NCBI GenBank assembly: GCA_024636835.1
Contig: JAGXGH010000133.1
Location: 1 to 36,033, forward strand
Direction: 5' to 3'
From: Verrucomicrobiales bacterium
GTDB taxonomy: Bacteria > Verrucomicrobiota > Verrucomicrobiia > Verrucomicrobiales > SLCJ01
Length of the DNA stretch: 36,033 bases
Every line of letters begins with the position of its first letter. Position 1 is the first letter of the stretch. Positions 10,406 to 19,515 of the stretch are shown one piece after another. Both the position numbers and the translations under genes were made by a program. The notes beneath the pieces are model-generated. The model was not told the origin of the DNA. It saw only the letters and a list, made by a program, of their open reading frames with translations, and ran no database searches.

Positions 10406-13309
10406 ATGACCGTTTTCCATAGCGCCCGACAACTCTTCACCATCGCCGCCGGAGCATGCTCACTGCTTACTCCAGTTTTGGCAGACGTACCGACCGCCAA
10501 ACCCTTCCCTCAAGCAAACTCCGACATCACAGCCGATCCGGCAGTACGCTACGGAACACTCGAGAACGGCGTGCGTTATGCCTTGATGAAAAACGCAGAG
10601 CCCCCGAACCGTATCTCCATGCGCCTGCACATCGACGCAGGATCACTTGCCGAAGAAGAAGATCAACGCGGCATCGCTCACTTCCTCGAGCACATGGCAT
10701 TCAACGGCACCAAAAACTTCAAGCCCGACGAACTCGTCACCTTCCTCCAAAGCAACGGCATCGCCTTTGGTGCGCACCTCAATGCCTACACCAGCTTCGA
10801 CGAGACGGTCTACATGTTAGACCTTCCGGACAACCGTGACGAACTCGTCGAGAAAGGACTGCTCGTCCTCAGCGATTGGGCTGACGGCATGCTACTCTTG
10901 AAAGAGCAAGTCGACCACGAACGCGGCGTCATTCTTAGCGAAAAACGCGACCGCGACTCTGTCGAGTTCCGCTTGATGGAAAAGCAATTTGGCCAACTTC
11001 TCCCGGAGACGCTGATGGCCAAGCGCATGCCGATCGGATTGGAAAAAGTCATCACCAACGCAGACCGTCAGCGCTTCGTCGATTTCTACGAAACCAACTA
11101 CTCTCCGGACCGCACCACCGTCGTCATCGTTGGTGACTTTGATGTCGACGTCATGGAGAAACGTGTGGTCGATCTATTCAGTAAGATGAAGCCATTAGAT
11201 GCGGCAAAACCCGATCCAGATCTCGGCAAAGTGACTCAATTTGACGGTATTAAATTACTCATCGAAAGCGATAAGGAACTTAAATCCACCGACGTCGAAA
11301 TTGTCAACATCAACCCTTTCGAGCCGACCACCGACTCCGTTGCACAGCGCGCCAAAGACCTTCCGCTGAAAATCGCCTACGCCATGCTCAACAACCGCTT
11401 GTCGATCCTCGCCAAGGAAGAGGATGCGGAATTCACCAGTGCGAAGTCATCAACCTACGATCTTTTTGAAACCGCCACCCTCTCCGCAATGAACGTCACA
11501 GCCAAAGGTGACGACTGGAAAAGCGCAATGATCGTCGCAGAGAACGAACTCCGCCGCGCCTTGGAACATGGGTTTACCCAATCGGAATTCGATGAAGTGC
11601 GCGCCAACCTGCAGCGTGCCTTTGAAGACAGCGTGAAATCGAAAGCCACCCGCCGCAGTGACGCACTCGTCGGAGCACTGACCAAATCACTCCACGAGGA
11701 GAAAGTGTTCAGCACACCGGAAGACGCACTCGCACGCTTCAATGCAGCCATTGAGAGCATCACACCAGAAGCCGCTCATAAATCGCTTAACGAAAAGTGG
11801 AGTAAGCGTAACATGGCGATCGTGATCACTTCACCAAAACCCATCGAAGGTGGTGAAGCCGCTGTGCTTGGTGCTTACGACGCTGCGGGAAAAATGGACA
11901 TCGATGCTCCAGAAGAGACCATCACTAAAACCTTCGCCTACAGTGAAGTCGGCACACCGGGCACCGTGGTAAATCGCACCGAGATCGAAGACTTGGGCAT
12001 CACCCAACTCGAGCTTTCCAATGGAATCCGCGTCAATTTAAAGACCACCGACTTCACCAAAAACTCGATTAGTCTCAGTGCATCGATTGCCGGCGGTCTG
12101 GTGATTCAACCCGACGACAAACCAGGCCTTGCATTGATCGCCGACAGCCTCTTCAACGCCGGCGGCCTCGAAGCGCACTCTACCGATGAACTGGAGCGCA
12201 TCTTCGCCGGCAAGCGAGTGGGCGCTTCGCTTTCGATTGGCGGGGACTCCTTCCAACTCTCAGGTGCCACCGCTCCCGAGGATCTGGAAACCCAGCTCAC
12301 ACTCATGTGTGCGTATCTTCAGCATGCAGGCTACCGCGAGGAAGCAGGAAGAATGCTTAAGAAAATGCTCCCAATGGCTACCGCACAGATGAAGATGACC
12401 GCTGAGGGTATCTACGGTACCAAAGGGGCCAACTACCTTGCCGGCAACGACCCACGTTTCGGTCTGGCCGACGTCGATGTCCTTGCCAACTACACCATGG
12501 AAGATGTCAAAGCATGGCTCTCCGGTCCTCTTCAAGGCGGAGCTATCGAGCTTTCTATCGTCGGTGACTTGGACATCGAAACTGCCATCCCATTGATCGA
12601 AAAGACCTTTGGTGCACTTTCCGAGCGCCCATGGAGCTGGAGTGTCAACTCCGACGCCAAGAAGGTTCCCTCACCGGAGGAAAAGAGCAAAACCTTCACC
12701 TTCGAGAGCCAAGTCAAGAAGGGCCTGGTTAACGTGAGTTGGCCATACGATGCCATGCGCGACATCACCAAAACACGCACTGGAAACCTACTCGGCGAAG
12801 TGCTCTCCGACCGCTTGCGCGTCGAGATCCGCGAGAAAGAAGGAGACGCCTACAGCCCACAAGCTGGGTTCTCCGACTCGAACTTCTGGATCGACGATGG
12901 CGGCGTCACCGCAGTGATTCTTGTCGACCCAGCGAAGGCTAAAAAGCTCACTCAACGACTGATGGAAATCGGCGCCGACCTTGCAGAGAATGGCGTCACT
13001 AAAGAAGAACTCGATCGCGCCCGTGAACCCATCATCGCGCAAATCCGCCAAGCCCGTCGCACCAACGGCTACTGGCTTGGAACTGTTTTGAGCGACAGCC
13101 AGCGCACACCCGAAGTCCTCGACTGGGCACGTTCTATCGAAACAGGATATTCCGCTGTCACTGTCGATCAAGTCAGCGCACTTGCCAAGGAGGTGCTCGA
13201 AAAAGACAAGGCTATCGAACTCATCATCAAAACAGCCGAGGATAAAGAGGAGGCTAAGGAGGCACCAAAAGGAAACGAAGAGAATACTGATAAAAAAGAT
13301 GCTGCATAA
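10406..13309 (+). CDS. Secreted M16 family zinc metallopeptidase (two-repeat)
   Basis: Encodes 967 aa from the ATG at 10406. This start gives a signal peptide (MTVFHSARQL, FTIAAGACSLLTPVLA) cut near residue 26; the frame is open from 10313 but the extra part comes from repeat-like DNA. The inverted zinc motif HFLEH (H92, E95, H96) lies in the first M16 domain. The length and the second half (residues ~550-940, GLALIADSLFNAGG and YSPQAGFSD regions) fit the pitrilysin/insulinase double-domain layout, where the C-terminal half usually lacks the catalytic site. The C-terminus is Lys/Glu-rich. It probably degrades peptides in the periplasm. A hairpin terminator follows directly. Confidence 0.92.
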   Translation: MTVFHSARQLFTIAAGACSLLTPVLADVPTAKPFPQANSDITADPAVRYGTLENGVRYALMKNAEPPNRISMRLHIDAGSLAEEEDQRGIAHFLEHMAFNGTKNFKPDELVTFLQSNGIAFGAHLNAYTSFDETVYMLDLPDNRDELVEKGLLVLSDWADGMLLLKEQVDHERGVILSEKRDRDSVEFRLMEKQFGQLLPETLMAKRMPIGLEKVITNADRQRFVDFYETNYSPDRTTVVIVGDFDVDVMEKRVVDLFSKMKPLDAAKPDPDLGKVTQFDGIKLLIESDKELKSTDVEIVNINPFEPTTDSVAQRAKDLPLKIAYAMLNNRLSILAKEEDAEFTSAKSSTYDLFETATLSAMNVTAKGDDWKSAMIVAENELRRALEHGFTQSEFDEVRANLQRAFEDSVKSKATRRSDALVGALTKSLHEEKVFSTPEDALARFNAAIESITPEAAHKSLNEKWSKRNMAIVITSPKPIEGGEAAVLGAYDAAGKMDIDAPEETITKTFAYSEVGTPGTVVNRTEIEDLGITQLELSNGIRVNLKTTDFTKNSISLSASIAGGLVIQPDDKPGLALIADSLFNAGGLEAHSTDELERIFAGKRVGASLSIGGDSFQLSGATAPEDLETQLTLMCAYLQHAGYREEAGRMLKKMLPMATAQMKMTAEGIYGTKGANYLAGNDPRFGLADVDVLANYTMEDVKAWLSGPLQGGAIELSIVGDLDIETAIPLIEKTFGALSERPWSWSVNSDAKKVPSPEEKSKTFTFESQVKKGLVNVSWPYDAMRDITKTRTGNLLGEVLSDRLRVEIREKEGDAYSPQAGFSDSNFWIDDGGVTAVILVDPAKAKKLTQRLMEIGADLAENGVTKEELDRAREPIIAQIRQARRTNGYWLGTVLSDSQRTPEVLDWARSIETGYSAVTVDQVSALAKEVLEKDKAIELIIKTAEDKEEAKEAPKGNEENTDKKDAA

Positions 13310-13331
13310 AGCGCCAGACACTGCGCTTTTG
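13308..13331 (+). terminator. Rho-independent terminator after the M16 gene
   Basis: AAAGCGC (13308-13314) pairs with GCGCTTT (13323-13329) across an 8-base loop, followed by T. The stem begins within the stop codon of the peptidase gene. The T tract is short, so efficiency may be moderate. Confidence 0.6.
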
Positions 13332-13442
13332 TTCGAGAGGCACGTCTAACAGACAGGAACGCTAAATCGCACTTGATCCAGTTCTCTAAGGTCATCAAAC
13401 TTGAGAGCACGAATCGCCCAAGCCGCACACCCTTCTCTGACT

Positions 13443-13625
13443 ATGCCAGCTACCAAATTCATCCTTCTCGCAATATCTTCGCTGTTAATGTCGTCCTGCG
13501 TACAGGTGACGACATTCAAATCCGATGGAGAAAACACATCAATAAAAACACGTAAATTTTCTCCATTCCGTGGGGTGGAAGGCTCAAACTCCCGGGGGCC
13601 CGCTCATATCACCCCTCGATTGTGA
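13443..13625 (+). CDS. Small lipoprotein, translationally coupled to the hydrolase
   Basis: Encodes 60 aa from the ATG at 13443. The N-terminus MPATKFILLAISSLLMSSC is a clear lipoprotein signal peptide with a lipobox-like LMSSC and Cys at residue 19; the rest (VQVTTFKSDGEN... HITPRL) is polar and short. An upstream ATG at 13401 in the same frame would spoil the leader. The stop overlaps the GTG start of the following hydrolase as GTGA, which suggests coupled translation. The function is unknown. It is small enough to be missed by automatic annotation. Confidence 0.65.
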   Translation: MPATKFILLAISSLLMSSCVQVTTFKSDGENTSIKTRKFSPFRGVEGSNSRGPAHITPRL

Positions 13626-14734
13626 AAGAGTCCTCCAGGGATCACCTCGGACCCACCAAGTCGAGGCGGATCAAAATCCGTATCCTCAAGACGGCGGCGC
13701 TGCTCATCGTTATTCTCGCTCTGGGCATGGGATCATTCATCTGGCGCGCGGGAGGTGAACTTGCCTGCCCGCCTCGACTTGCCATCACGGAAGCCGGTCA
13801 AACCATCCTCAACGCCCCCGAAAAACATGGTGTGACAATACGCAGCGGGCTAGCACTCGACGACCGCGTTCCCTATCTGATCGTCGAACCAAGCCTTGGC
13901 GAAAAGCCAAGCGAGCGCGGTGTAACCTTGCGCAAACAACTGACGGCCGAGGGTATTATTCTCGGCCAGTATGGCGCTATCAATGGAACCGTAGTTCTTC
14001 TCCACGGGCGCATGGCAAGAAAGGAAAACTTCCTCGCCGTCGCCGTGCGTTTCTGTGCCGCTGGATTTCGCTGCATCATTCCCGACCTCCCCGCGCATGG
14101 CGAAAGCCCGATCGACAATGTCGCCTTCGGTTCCTCGGAGTTCGAATCCACCATTCCGGAAAACCTACACCGCGAACTTTTGTCCAAACAACTCATTGGT
14201 GACGAACCTGCCTGTCTATGGGGCATGTCGATGGGTGGAGCATTTGCCACCAGCGCCGCCTCACGTAATCCAGACTATTGGCGCTCTCTGATCGTCGTCT
14301 CATCTTTCGATAACTTGGAAACCCTGGTAACAGAAAAATCCGCACGCTACGCAGGACCCGCTGCACCAGCACTGGCCTATCTCGTTGAAAAATGTGCGAT
14401 TTATCGTGGTGGAGTTCCGCTAAAATCCGTCCAGCCGTATCAATGGGCTCGCGCTGTGACTACGCCAACTCTCGTATTCCATGGCGACGTGGACGATCTG
14501 ATCTCCATCGAGCGCGGGCATGCTCTTTACGACGCCTTCGCCTCCTCTCACAAAGCGTGGATCCCCGTGTCCGACGGCGGGCATGGCAATGTTCTCATCA
14601 CACCGGCTCCAACCTATCGAATGATGGCAGAATGGATGATCGATCCCACTATCCACCGCGAGTCCCTTCCGCGCACATCCAATCCACCCTCTACCGCCTT
14701 GTTCCAGGACAGCCCGGACACAGCGATGGATTAG
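13622..14734 (+). CDS. Membrane-anchored alpha/beta hydrolase
   Basis: Encodes 370 aa from a GTG start overlapping the stop of the small lipoprotein gene. Residues 22-41 form a hydrophobic anchor after a basic N-terminus, so the catalytic domain is probably periplasmic. The hydrolase features are LLHGRM (oxyanion loop, ~127-131), the nucleophile elbow GMSMG with Ser203, HGDVDDLI (Asp about 289-292) and GGHGNV with His321. The family includes esterases and peptidases; the substrate cannot be told. Its 3' end overlaps the end of the convergent rhaT-like gene by 4 bp. Confidence 0.82.
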   Translation: MKESSRDHLGPTKSRRIKIRILKTAALLIVILALGMGSFIWRAGGELACPPRLAITEAGQTILNAPEKHGVTIRSGLALDDRVPYLIVEPSLGEKPSERGVTLRKQLTAEGIILGQYGAINGTVVLLHGRMARKENFLAVAVRFCAAGFRCIIPDLPAHGESPIDNVAFGSSEFESTIPENLHRELLSKQLIGDEPACLWGMSMGGAFATSAASRNPDYWRSLIVVSSFDNLETLVTEKSARYAGPAAPALAYLVEKCAIYRGGVPLKSVQPYQWARAVTTPTLVFHGDVDDLISIERGHALYDAFASSHKAWIPVSDGGHGNVLITPAPTYRMMAEWMIDPTIHRESLPRTSNPPSTALFQDSPDTAMD

Positions 14735-15903
14735 TGGCCACTTTGTTGACCACCGATGTAGTTTCCGTAGCCGATGATGATCGTTGAAAGAACCAGCACG
14801 CCGAGTCCGATGAATAGTCGACTCTTTGCCTTCTTACTCGCGCCTTTCCACTCGCCGAGCGCGAGCCCCCAGATCGAGCTGAATAGGATGATCGATGCCA
14901 TGTGCAATGTCCACGAACTAAACTTGTAGTCGCCCATCTGCGTCTCGCCCATGGAGTAGAAGAAGAACTGGAAATACCATGTTACCCCGGCCAGGGCGGC
15001 AAAGAGGTAATTAAAGATCAGTGGGATGCGGCGACTTTCGCTGACATCACCATTGTTTGGCAACTCTTCAGCCATTTCCACGGCCGGTGAATCCGTGGCA
15101 TTCTCAGGCACGGTGGCATCTTTTTGGTGTGCAGCATGGCGCTGGGTGCTGGCGAGATACTCATATCCAGAGCCGTTTTTGATATTGAGGATCACACACC
15201 AGATAAAGTTACTGGTAAATCCGCCCAAAAGCACAACAATCAATATCGGCAGGCCACTCCAAAGAGGATCGGTGCCGTGTTCACGTGAAATCTCGCTAAT
15301 CGGACCACCCGCAGTGAAGCCGAACGCCATTCCTGCGCTCATGATTCCGGAGAAAGTCGCGACCAAAATGCCTTTTTTGAAATTGAACTCTTTGACGGTC
15401 TTTTTCTTCTGTTCCTGATCCATCTCGCCCTCTTTGGCTTTTCCTGCCAGCGCATTGATGACGATTCCCACCACACAAACGACCAGACCCACAAGCACCC
15501 AGCGCCCGCTCTCGGGTTCGATAAGTTTAGCGTGAAACTCGCCCTGAAAAATAGGTGGGATCAAGGTGCCAAACACCGTGCAGTATCCCAGCGCCACCGC
15601 CATGCCGAGCGACATGCCGAGGTAGCGCATGGTGAGCCCGAAAGTTAGTCCACCCATGCCCCACATCGCTCCGAAGAGGTAGGTGTAGAACCATGTTTCG
15701 CCGGGCGTTTCACTTAACACCCCAACCACATCATTGGTATTGATCAGTGCAAATGTCCACGGAGCGATGATCCAGGAGAACACGCCAGCGACCAGCCAAG
15801 AGGTTTCCCAAGACCATCGTTTCACGCCACGGAAAGGAACATAAAACGAACCGGCAGCGAGACCGCCGATCCAGTGATAAAGGACGCCAATGAGTGGGTT
15901 CAT
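14731..15903 (-). CDS. L-rhamnose/proton symporter family transporter (RhaT-like)
   Basis: Encodes about 390 aa with roughly ten membrane segments. The order of conserved stretches matches E. coli RhaT closely: FYVPFRGVKRWSWET, LFGAMWGMGG, LTMRYLGMSLGMAVALG, EFNFKKGILVA, IMSAGMAFGF, WYFQFFFYSMGE and a final WTLHMASIILFSSIWG. RhaT imports L-rhamnose with H+ across the inner membrane. The ATG at 15901-15903 is preferred over an upstream TTG because it aligns with the family N-terminus. A loop at ~225-275 is longer than in E. coli. The isomerase gene lies 27 bp upstream, so the two probably form a sugar-uptake and isomerisation operon; whether the sugar is rhamnose or another deoxyhexose is not certain. 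Confidence 0.85.
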   Translation of the reverse strand: MNPLIGVLYHWIGGLAAGSFYVPFRGVKRWSWETSWLVAGVFSWIIAPWTFALINTNDVVGVLSETPGETWFYTYLFGAMWGMGGLTFGLTMRYLGMSLGMAVALGYCTVFGTLIPPIFQGEFHAKLIEPESGRWVLVGLVVCVVGIVINALAGKAKEGEMDQEQKKKTVKEFNFKKGILVATFSGIMSAGMAFGFTAGGPISEISREHGTDPLWSGLPILIVVLLGGFTSNFIWCVILNIKNGSGYEYLASTQRHAAHQKDATVPENATDSPAVEMAEELPNNGDVSESRRIPLIFNYLFAALAGVTWYFQFFFYSMGETQMGDYKFSSWTLHMASIILFSSIWGLALGEWKGASKKAKSRLFIGLGVLVLSTIIIGYGNYIGGQQSGH

Positions 15904-15930
15904 AATTTTTAAAGGTCGCAACTAATTCAT

Positions 15931-17355
15931 TCAGGCCACCGTGATCACCTCGATCTCCAATAGCTCACCAAGTTTTTCAATCTTATCCGCGATATGCCCT
16001 ACCCCGACCGCGCAGTGGTGAGCGGGTCCCGCAGCATTCCATCGGTTGACGAATTCGCGCGCTCCGCATGCAAATTTATAACGACTGTTCGTATTACCGA
16101 TTTCCAGGATGGGGCCGGCGACCGACTCACCTTGCGCCACGAGCAGCGCGAGCTTGCCGCCGGTCTGTTCGATCACAGAAAGCAGTGTGACTGGCCCCTG
16201 TTTGACGGCCATCTCGACGGACACCCCTTTCCCAACCTTGCCGTGATAAACTTCGAGCGGGCGCACCTTGGTCTTCCCCTCTGCGATGGCAATGTGTCCC
16301 GGCCCGTCGTGCCCCATCAGCACCACGTCGTCCGCGAAATCCATCGCGTAGTATTCGGTAAACGATCCACCGGTGCCGAACAGATCCATGATCTTCATCG
16401 CCTGCACGTTCTTCACCTCATACTCGCCCGCCACAGGAATACCGCGTCCAGTCAACTGTGAGGTGCCGAGAATAATCGATTCGAGTGCGGTTTCGTTCTC
16501 CGTCACTCCGGTGCCTTTGTAATAGTATGCCATCGATCCCAGACGGTGGTCTGCCACCATGGCATCAAGCGCCACCGCGGTTCGTGCAGCCTCGGCCAGA
16601 TCCTCTGCCGGACAATCCTCCTGGACGTCGAAGACATCATGGAACTCCGCGACACGTGCACTGACTTCTTCTTCGCCAACCTCACGCCGCCTGGCTGCCA
16701 GTTCGTCCACTTCGAGGATTTCGATATGGGTTCCGAACACCGCGCACTGCAAGGTCACATCCGAATAAATATCCAACATCCCGCTATAGTAGTGCCCCAT
16801 CAGGCCGAGACGATTCTCCGCCATCACCGCCGCCACTCGTGCCGCCTCCACCCACGCATCGATCTCATTCCAGCACTGCGGATCGTCGTGAAGCACTCCG
16901 GTCACCTGATGAAAACGAATCCCCGAGCGCTGAAAAACATTCGCGATCTCAGGCACCGGACAGGCCGAGCAATACGACAACCACTCACCGGTCATCTTGG
17001 TTCTATCGCCAAGCGCGTTGAACTTTGCGTAATCGATCGCCGGAGCAGGCGCAAGATTGAGCACGATCACCGGCACCTTGGCGCGTCGCACCACAGGCAG
17101 CACGGTCGATGACAGCGCATAAGTGGTGACGTGAAGAAAAATGATGTCCACATCCGCCCGACGCAATTCGCGCCCAGCCTCGTAGGCACGCTCAGGGCTA
17201 TCCACGAGACCAACATTCACAATCTCGACACCCTCGCGTTCAAGCTTGGAGTGAACCTCGGAGAGATAACCCTCCAAGCGTTCTTTCAAACCCTCAAACT
17301 GAGGCCAATACGTGTCGAGGCCAATACCAAACAGGCCAATCCGAGTAGCAGTCAT
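15931..17355 (-). CDS. L-arabinose/L-fucose isomerase family protein
   Basis: Encodes 474 aa. The residues known to bind metal and substrate in AraA are at the matching places: E311 (PVAGEYEVKN), E334 (FTEYYAMD), H349 (LMGHDGPGH) and a His pair at H446/H447 (GPAHHCAVGVGH); the EIGNTNSRYKF stretch near 419-428 is also typical of the family. It therefore looks catalytically competent as an aldose-ketose isomerase. It is not RhaA-like in sequence, although the neighbour is a RhaT-type transporter. The real substrate could be L-rhamnose, L-fucose, L-arabinose or a related sugar. The divergent SGNH hydrolase gene begins about 135 bp away. Confidence 0.8.
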   Translation of the reverse strand: MTATRIGLFGIGLDTYWPQFEGLKERLEGYLSEVHSKLEREGVEIVNVGLVDSPERAYEAGRELRRADVDIIFLHVTTYALSSTVLPVVRRAKVPVIVLNLAPAPAIDYAKFNALGDRTKMTGEWLSYCSACPVPEIANVFQRSGIRFHQVTGVLHDDPQCWNEIDAWVEAARVAAVMAENRLGLMGHYYSGMLDIYSDVTLQCAVFGTHIEILEVDELAARRREVGEEEVSARVAEFHDVFDVQEDCPAEDLAEAARTAVALDAMVADHRLGSMAYYYKGTGVTENETALESIILGTSQLTGRGIPVAGEYEVKNVQAMKIMDLFGTGGSFTEYYAMDFADDVVLMGHDGPGHIAIAEGKTKVRPLEVYHGKVGKGVSVEMAVKQGPVTLLSVIEQTGGKLALLVAQGESVAGPILEIGNTNSRYKFACGAREFVNRWNAAGPAHHCAVGVGHIADKIEKLGELLEIEVITVA

Positions 17356-17491
17356 AAAAACGATCTATGTGGTTTCTTGTTCGAGATCTGAGGAGTGCGA
17401 GCTGATTAGAACACCTTGAATGCTAGGGCGTTCATACTTCAAGGGATTTTTCCATATTGACCGGAACCTGACACATGCACAAGGTGGTTTT

Positions 17492-18295
17492 ATGACTATA
17501 AAAAGACAGCATTTCCTCAAGCATCTCGTGATGACCATCGCCATCGCTCCGCTTTGTTTCCAAGGTATCGCCAAAGCGGAGCAAACCCAAAAGCTCGTCC
17601 TTAAGGGCGGCGAAACCATCGCCTTTCTCGGGGACTCCATCACTCAAGCCGGCAACCGCAAGGATGGATACATCAATCTGGTCATTGAGGCCCTGAACCA
17701 CGAGGAGCTCGATGTGAAAAAAATCCCTGCCGGCAAGTCTGGCAATAAATCCAGCGACATGCTCAACCGCCTCGACGAATCCGTAATATCCAAGAACCCG
17801 GACTGGATGACCCTGAGCTGCGGTGTCAACGATGTCTGGCACTTTAAACTGGTGCTCGGCGATCGCACTTTCGAGGGTATCCCGCTGGAAGACTACAAAA
17901 AGAACATCACAGAGATCATCGATAAAGCGCAGGCTGCCGATATTAAAGTCATGATTCTGACCTCGACCATGATCGGCGAGGATCCAAGCAAACAGCTCAA
18001 TCAAGACCTGATCCCCTATAATGAGTTCTTGCGTAACATTGCCAAGGAAAAGGGCTGTTTGTTAGCCGACCTCAATGCCGACATGCAGGCCAAGCTCAAG
18101 ACCATTCCCGACGTGCCAGGCAAACCGGGAAATTTTGGTAAATATTTCTACGGTGGCGACCTCAAAAACAAACTGACCAGCGACGGCTGTCACATGAACA
18201 AACTGGGCAATATCATGATGGCCAAAGGCATTCTTCGAGCCTTCGGTCTAAGTGACACAAAGATAGCCGAAGCAGAGAAACGCTGGATGAAGTAG
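17492..18295 (+). CDS. Secreted SGNH/GDSL-family hydrolase
   Basis: Encodes 267 aa from the ATG at 17492, preceded by AAGGTGG at 17481-17487. The signal peptide (MTIKRQHFLKHLVMTIAIAP, then LCFQGIAKAE) ends near residue 29. All blocks of the SGNH fold are visible: FLGDSIT with Ser49, Gly in SGNKSSD (~83-89), CGVND with Asn113, and SDGCHMN with Asp231 and His234. Such enzymes are often acetyl esterases acting on decorated polysaccharides or rhamnogalacturonan. The neighbouring sugar transporter and isomerase would suit a role in releasing acetyl groups from plant or algal polysaccharides, but this is inference. Confidence 0.87.
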   Translation: MTIKRQHFLKHLVMTIAIAPLCFQGIAKAEQTQKLVLKGGETIAFLGDSITQAGNRKDGYINLVIEALNHEELDVKKIPAGKSGNKSSDMLNRLDESVISKNPDWMTLSCGVNDVWHFKLVLGDRTFEGIPLEDYKKNITEIIDKAQAADIKVMILTSTMIGEDPSKQLNQDLIPYNEFLRNIAKEKGCLLADLNADMQAKLKTIPDVPGKPGNFGKYFYGGDLKNKLTSDGCHMNKLGNIMMAKGILRAFGLSDTKIAEAEKRWMK

Positions 18296-18306
18296 TCGGT
18301 GTTCAA

Positions 18307-19479
18307 CTAAGCACCCACGAGCAATCGCGTCGGCTGTTCGATGCATTCTTTGATGCGAATCAAGAAGGTCACAGCCTCTTTGCCATCGACGAGACGGTGG
18401 TCGTAACTCATGGCAAGATACATCATCGGACGGATCTCGACTTTACCATCCACGGCGACAGGGCGCTGCTGAATGGTGTGCATTCCAAGAATACCGCTTT
18501 GAGGTGGGTTGAGAATCGGTGTGGAAAGCAGCGACCCGTAAGTGCCGCCATTAGAAATGGTAAACACACCGCCCTGCAGGTCGGACATTTCCAACTGACC
18601 GGCCTTCGCTTTGTTGGCGTAGTCGATGATGTCCTGCTCGATCTCAGCGAAGGATTTCTTATCGCAGTCGCGGAGCACGGGGACGACGAGTCCTTTCTCC
18701 GTTCCGATGGCGACACCAATGTCGTAGAAATGATTCTGCACGACCTCATTACCATCGATGGTGCCATTGACGCCAGGCACCGCCTTCAGCGCCTCGACGA
18801 CGGCTTTAACGAAGAATGACATGAAACCAAGTTTCACACCGTGCTTGGCGATGAAGCTTTCTTGAAGCGATTTACGCAAGCCCATGACCGAGCTCATGTC
18901 CACCTCATTGAAAGTGGTCAGAATAGCGGCAGTCTGCTGTGCGTTGACGAGGTGCGACGCGATCTTGCGGCGCAGCGGGCTCATCTTTTTGCGCGTGGTA
19001 CGTCCCTCTTCGACCACTGCTGGCGCCTCGGATGAAGAGCCTTGAGACATGCTGGAAAGCGCGGAAAAATCAGGGCGTGTCTTTTCCTCTTTCTTCTCAG
19101 CTGGAGCTGGCTTGGCCGCCTGCTTTTCTTCTGATTTTTTCGCCGCGGGTGCCGGAGATTTCTCTTCCTCCTTCTTTGGACTTTCTTCCTTCTTGCTCGG
19201 AGATTCTTCCTTCACTTCTGCTTTCGGGGCAGTATCGCCGGAGGCACTTTCTTCGATCGTTGCAATCAGCGCGCCAATCTCGACGTCCTCTCCTTCTTCG
19301 ACGAGTATCTTAATTATACCGCTGGCTTCCGCCGGGAGATCTTGGGAAACTTTGTCGGTCTCAAGAGTCACTAATACATCACCGGATGCGACTTCATCGC
19401 CGTCCTTGACGTGCCACTCGCCGATAGTGGCGGAGGTGACGGATTCACCGGCGTTTGGGATAACTACTTCTGTGCTCAT
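18307..19479 (-). CDS. sucB: 2-oxoglutarate dehydrogenase E2, dihydrolipoyl succinyltransferase
   Basis: Transfers succinyl groups to CoA in the TCA cycle. It has 390 aa. The lipoyl domain occupies ~1-78 with the lipoyl-Lys in ETDKVSQD (K43). A long Lys/Glu/Pro/Ala-rich linker (~80-160) follows, and the catalytic domain starts at ~162 with [15 protein letters not shown] and ends with the active-site [11 protein letters not shown] (~360-370). The E3-binding domain that normally sits between linker and catalytic domain in SucB is not visible; the linker runs straight into the catalytic core. sucA lies upstream in the same direction with a 36-bp gap. E3 is not in the window. Confidence 0.95.
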   Translation of the reverse strand: MSTEVVIPNAGESVTSATIGEWHVKDGDEVASGDVLVTLETDKVSQDLPAEASGIIKILVEEGEDVEIGALIATIEESASGDTAPKAEVKEESPSKKEESPKKEEEKSPAPAAKKSEEKQAAKPAPAEKKEEKTRPDFSALSSMSQGSSSEAPAVVEEGRTTRKKMSPLRRKIASHLVNAQQTAAILTTFNEVDMSSVMGLRKSLQESFIAKHGVKLGFMSFFVKAVVEALKAVPGVNGTIDGNEVVQNHFYDIGVAIGTEKGLVVPVLRDCDKKSFAEIEQDIIDYANKAKAGQLEMSDLQGGVFTISNGGTYGSLLSTPILNPPQSGILGMHTIQQRPVAVDGKVEIRPMMYLAMSYDHRLVDGKEAVTFLIRIKECIEQPTRLLVGA

Positions 19480-19515
19480 GAGCGTGTTTTAATCGGAATA
19501 AAAAAGGGAGAAAAC

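Noticed and set aside
14140..14149. GTTCGAATCC, the T-loop consensus of tRNAs
   Set aside because: It lies inside the hydrolase coding sequence and no acceptor or anticodon stems surround it.
15904..15921. TTG start giving a longer RhaT-like protein
   Set aside because: The ATG at 15903 aligns with the family N-terminus.
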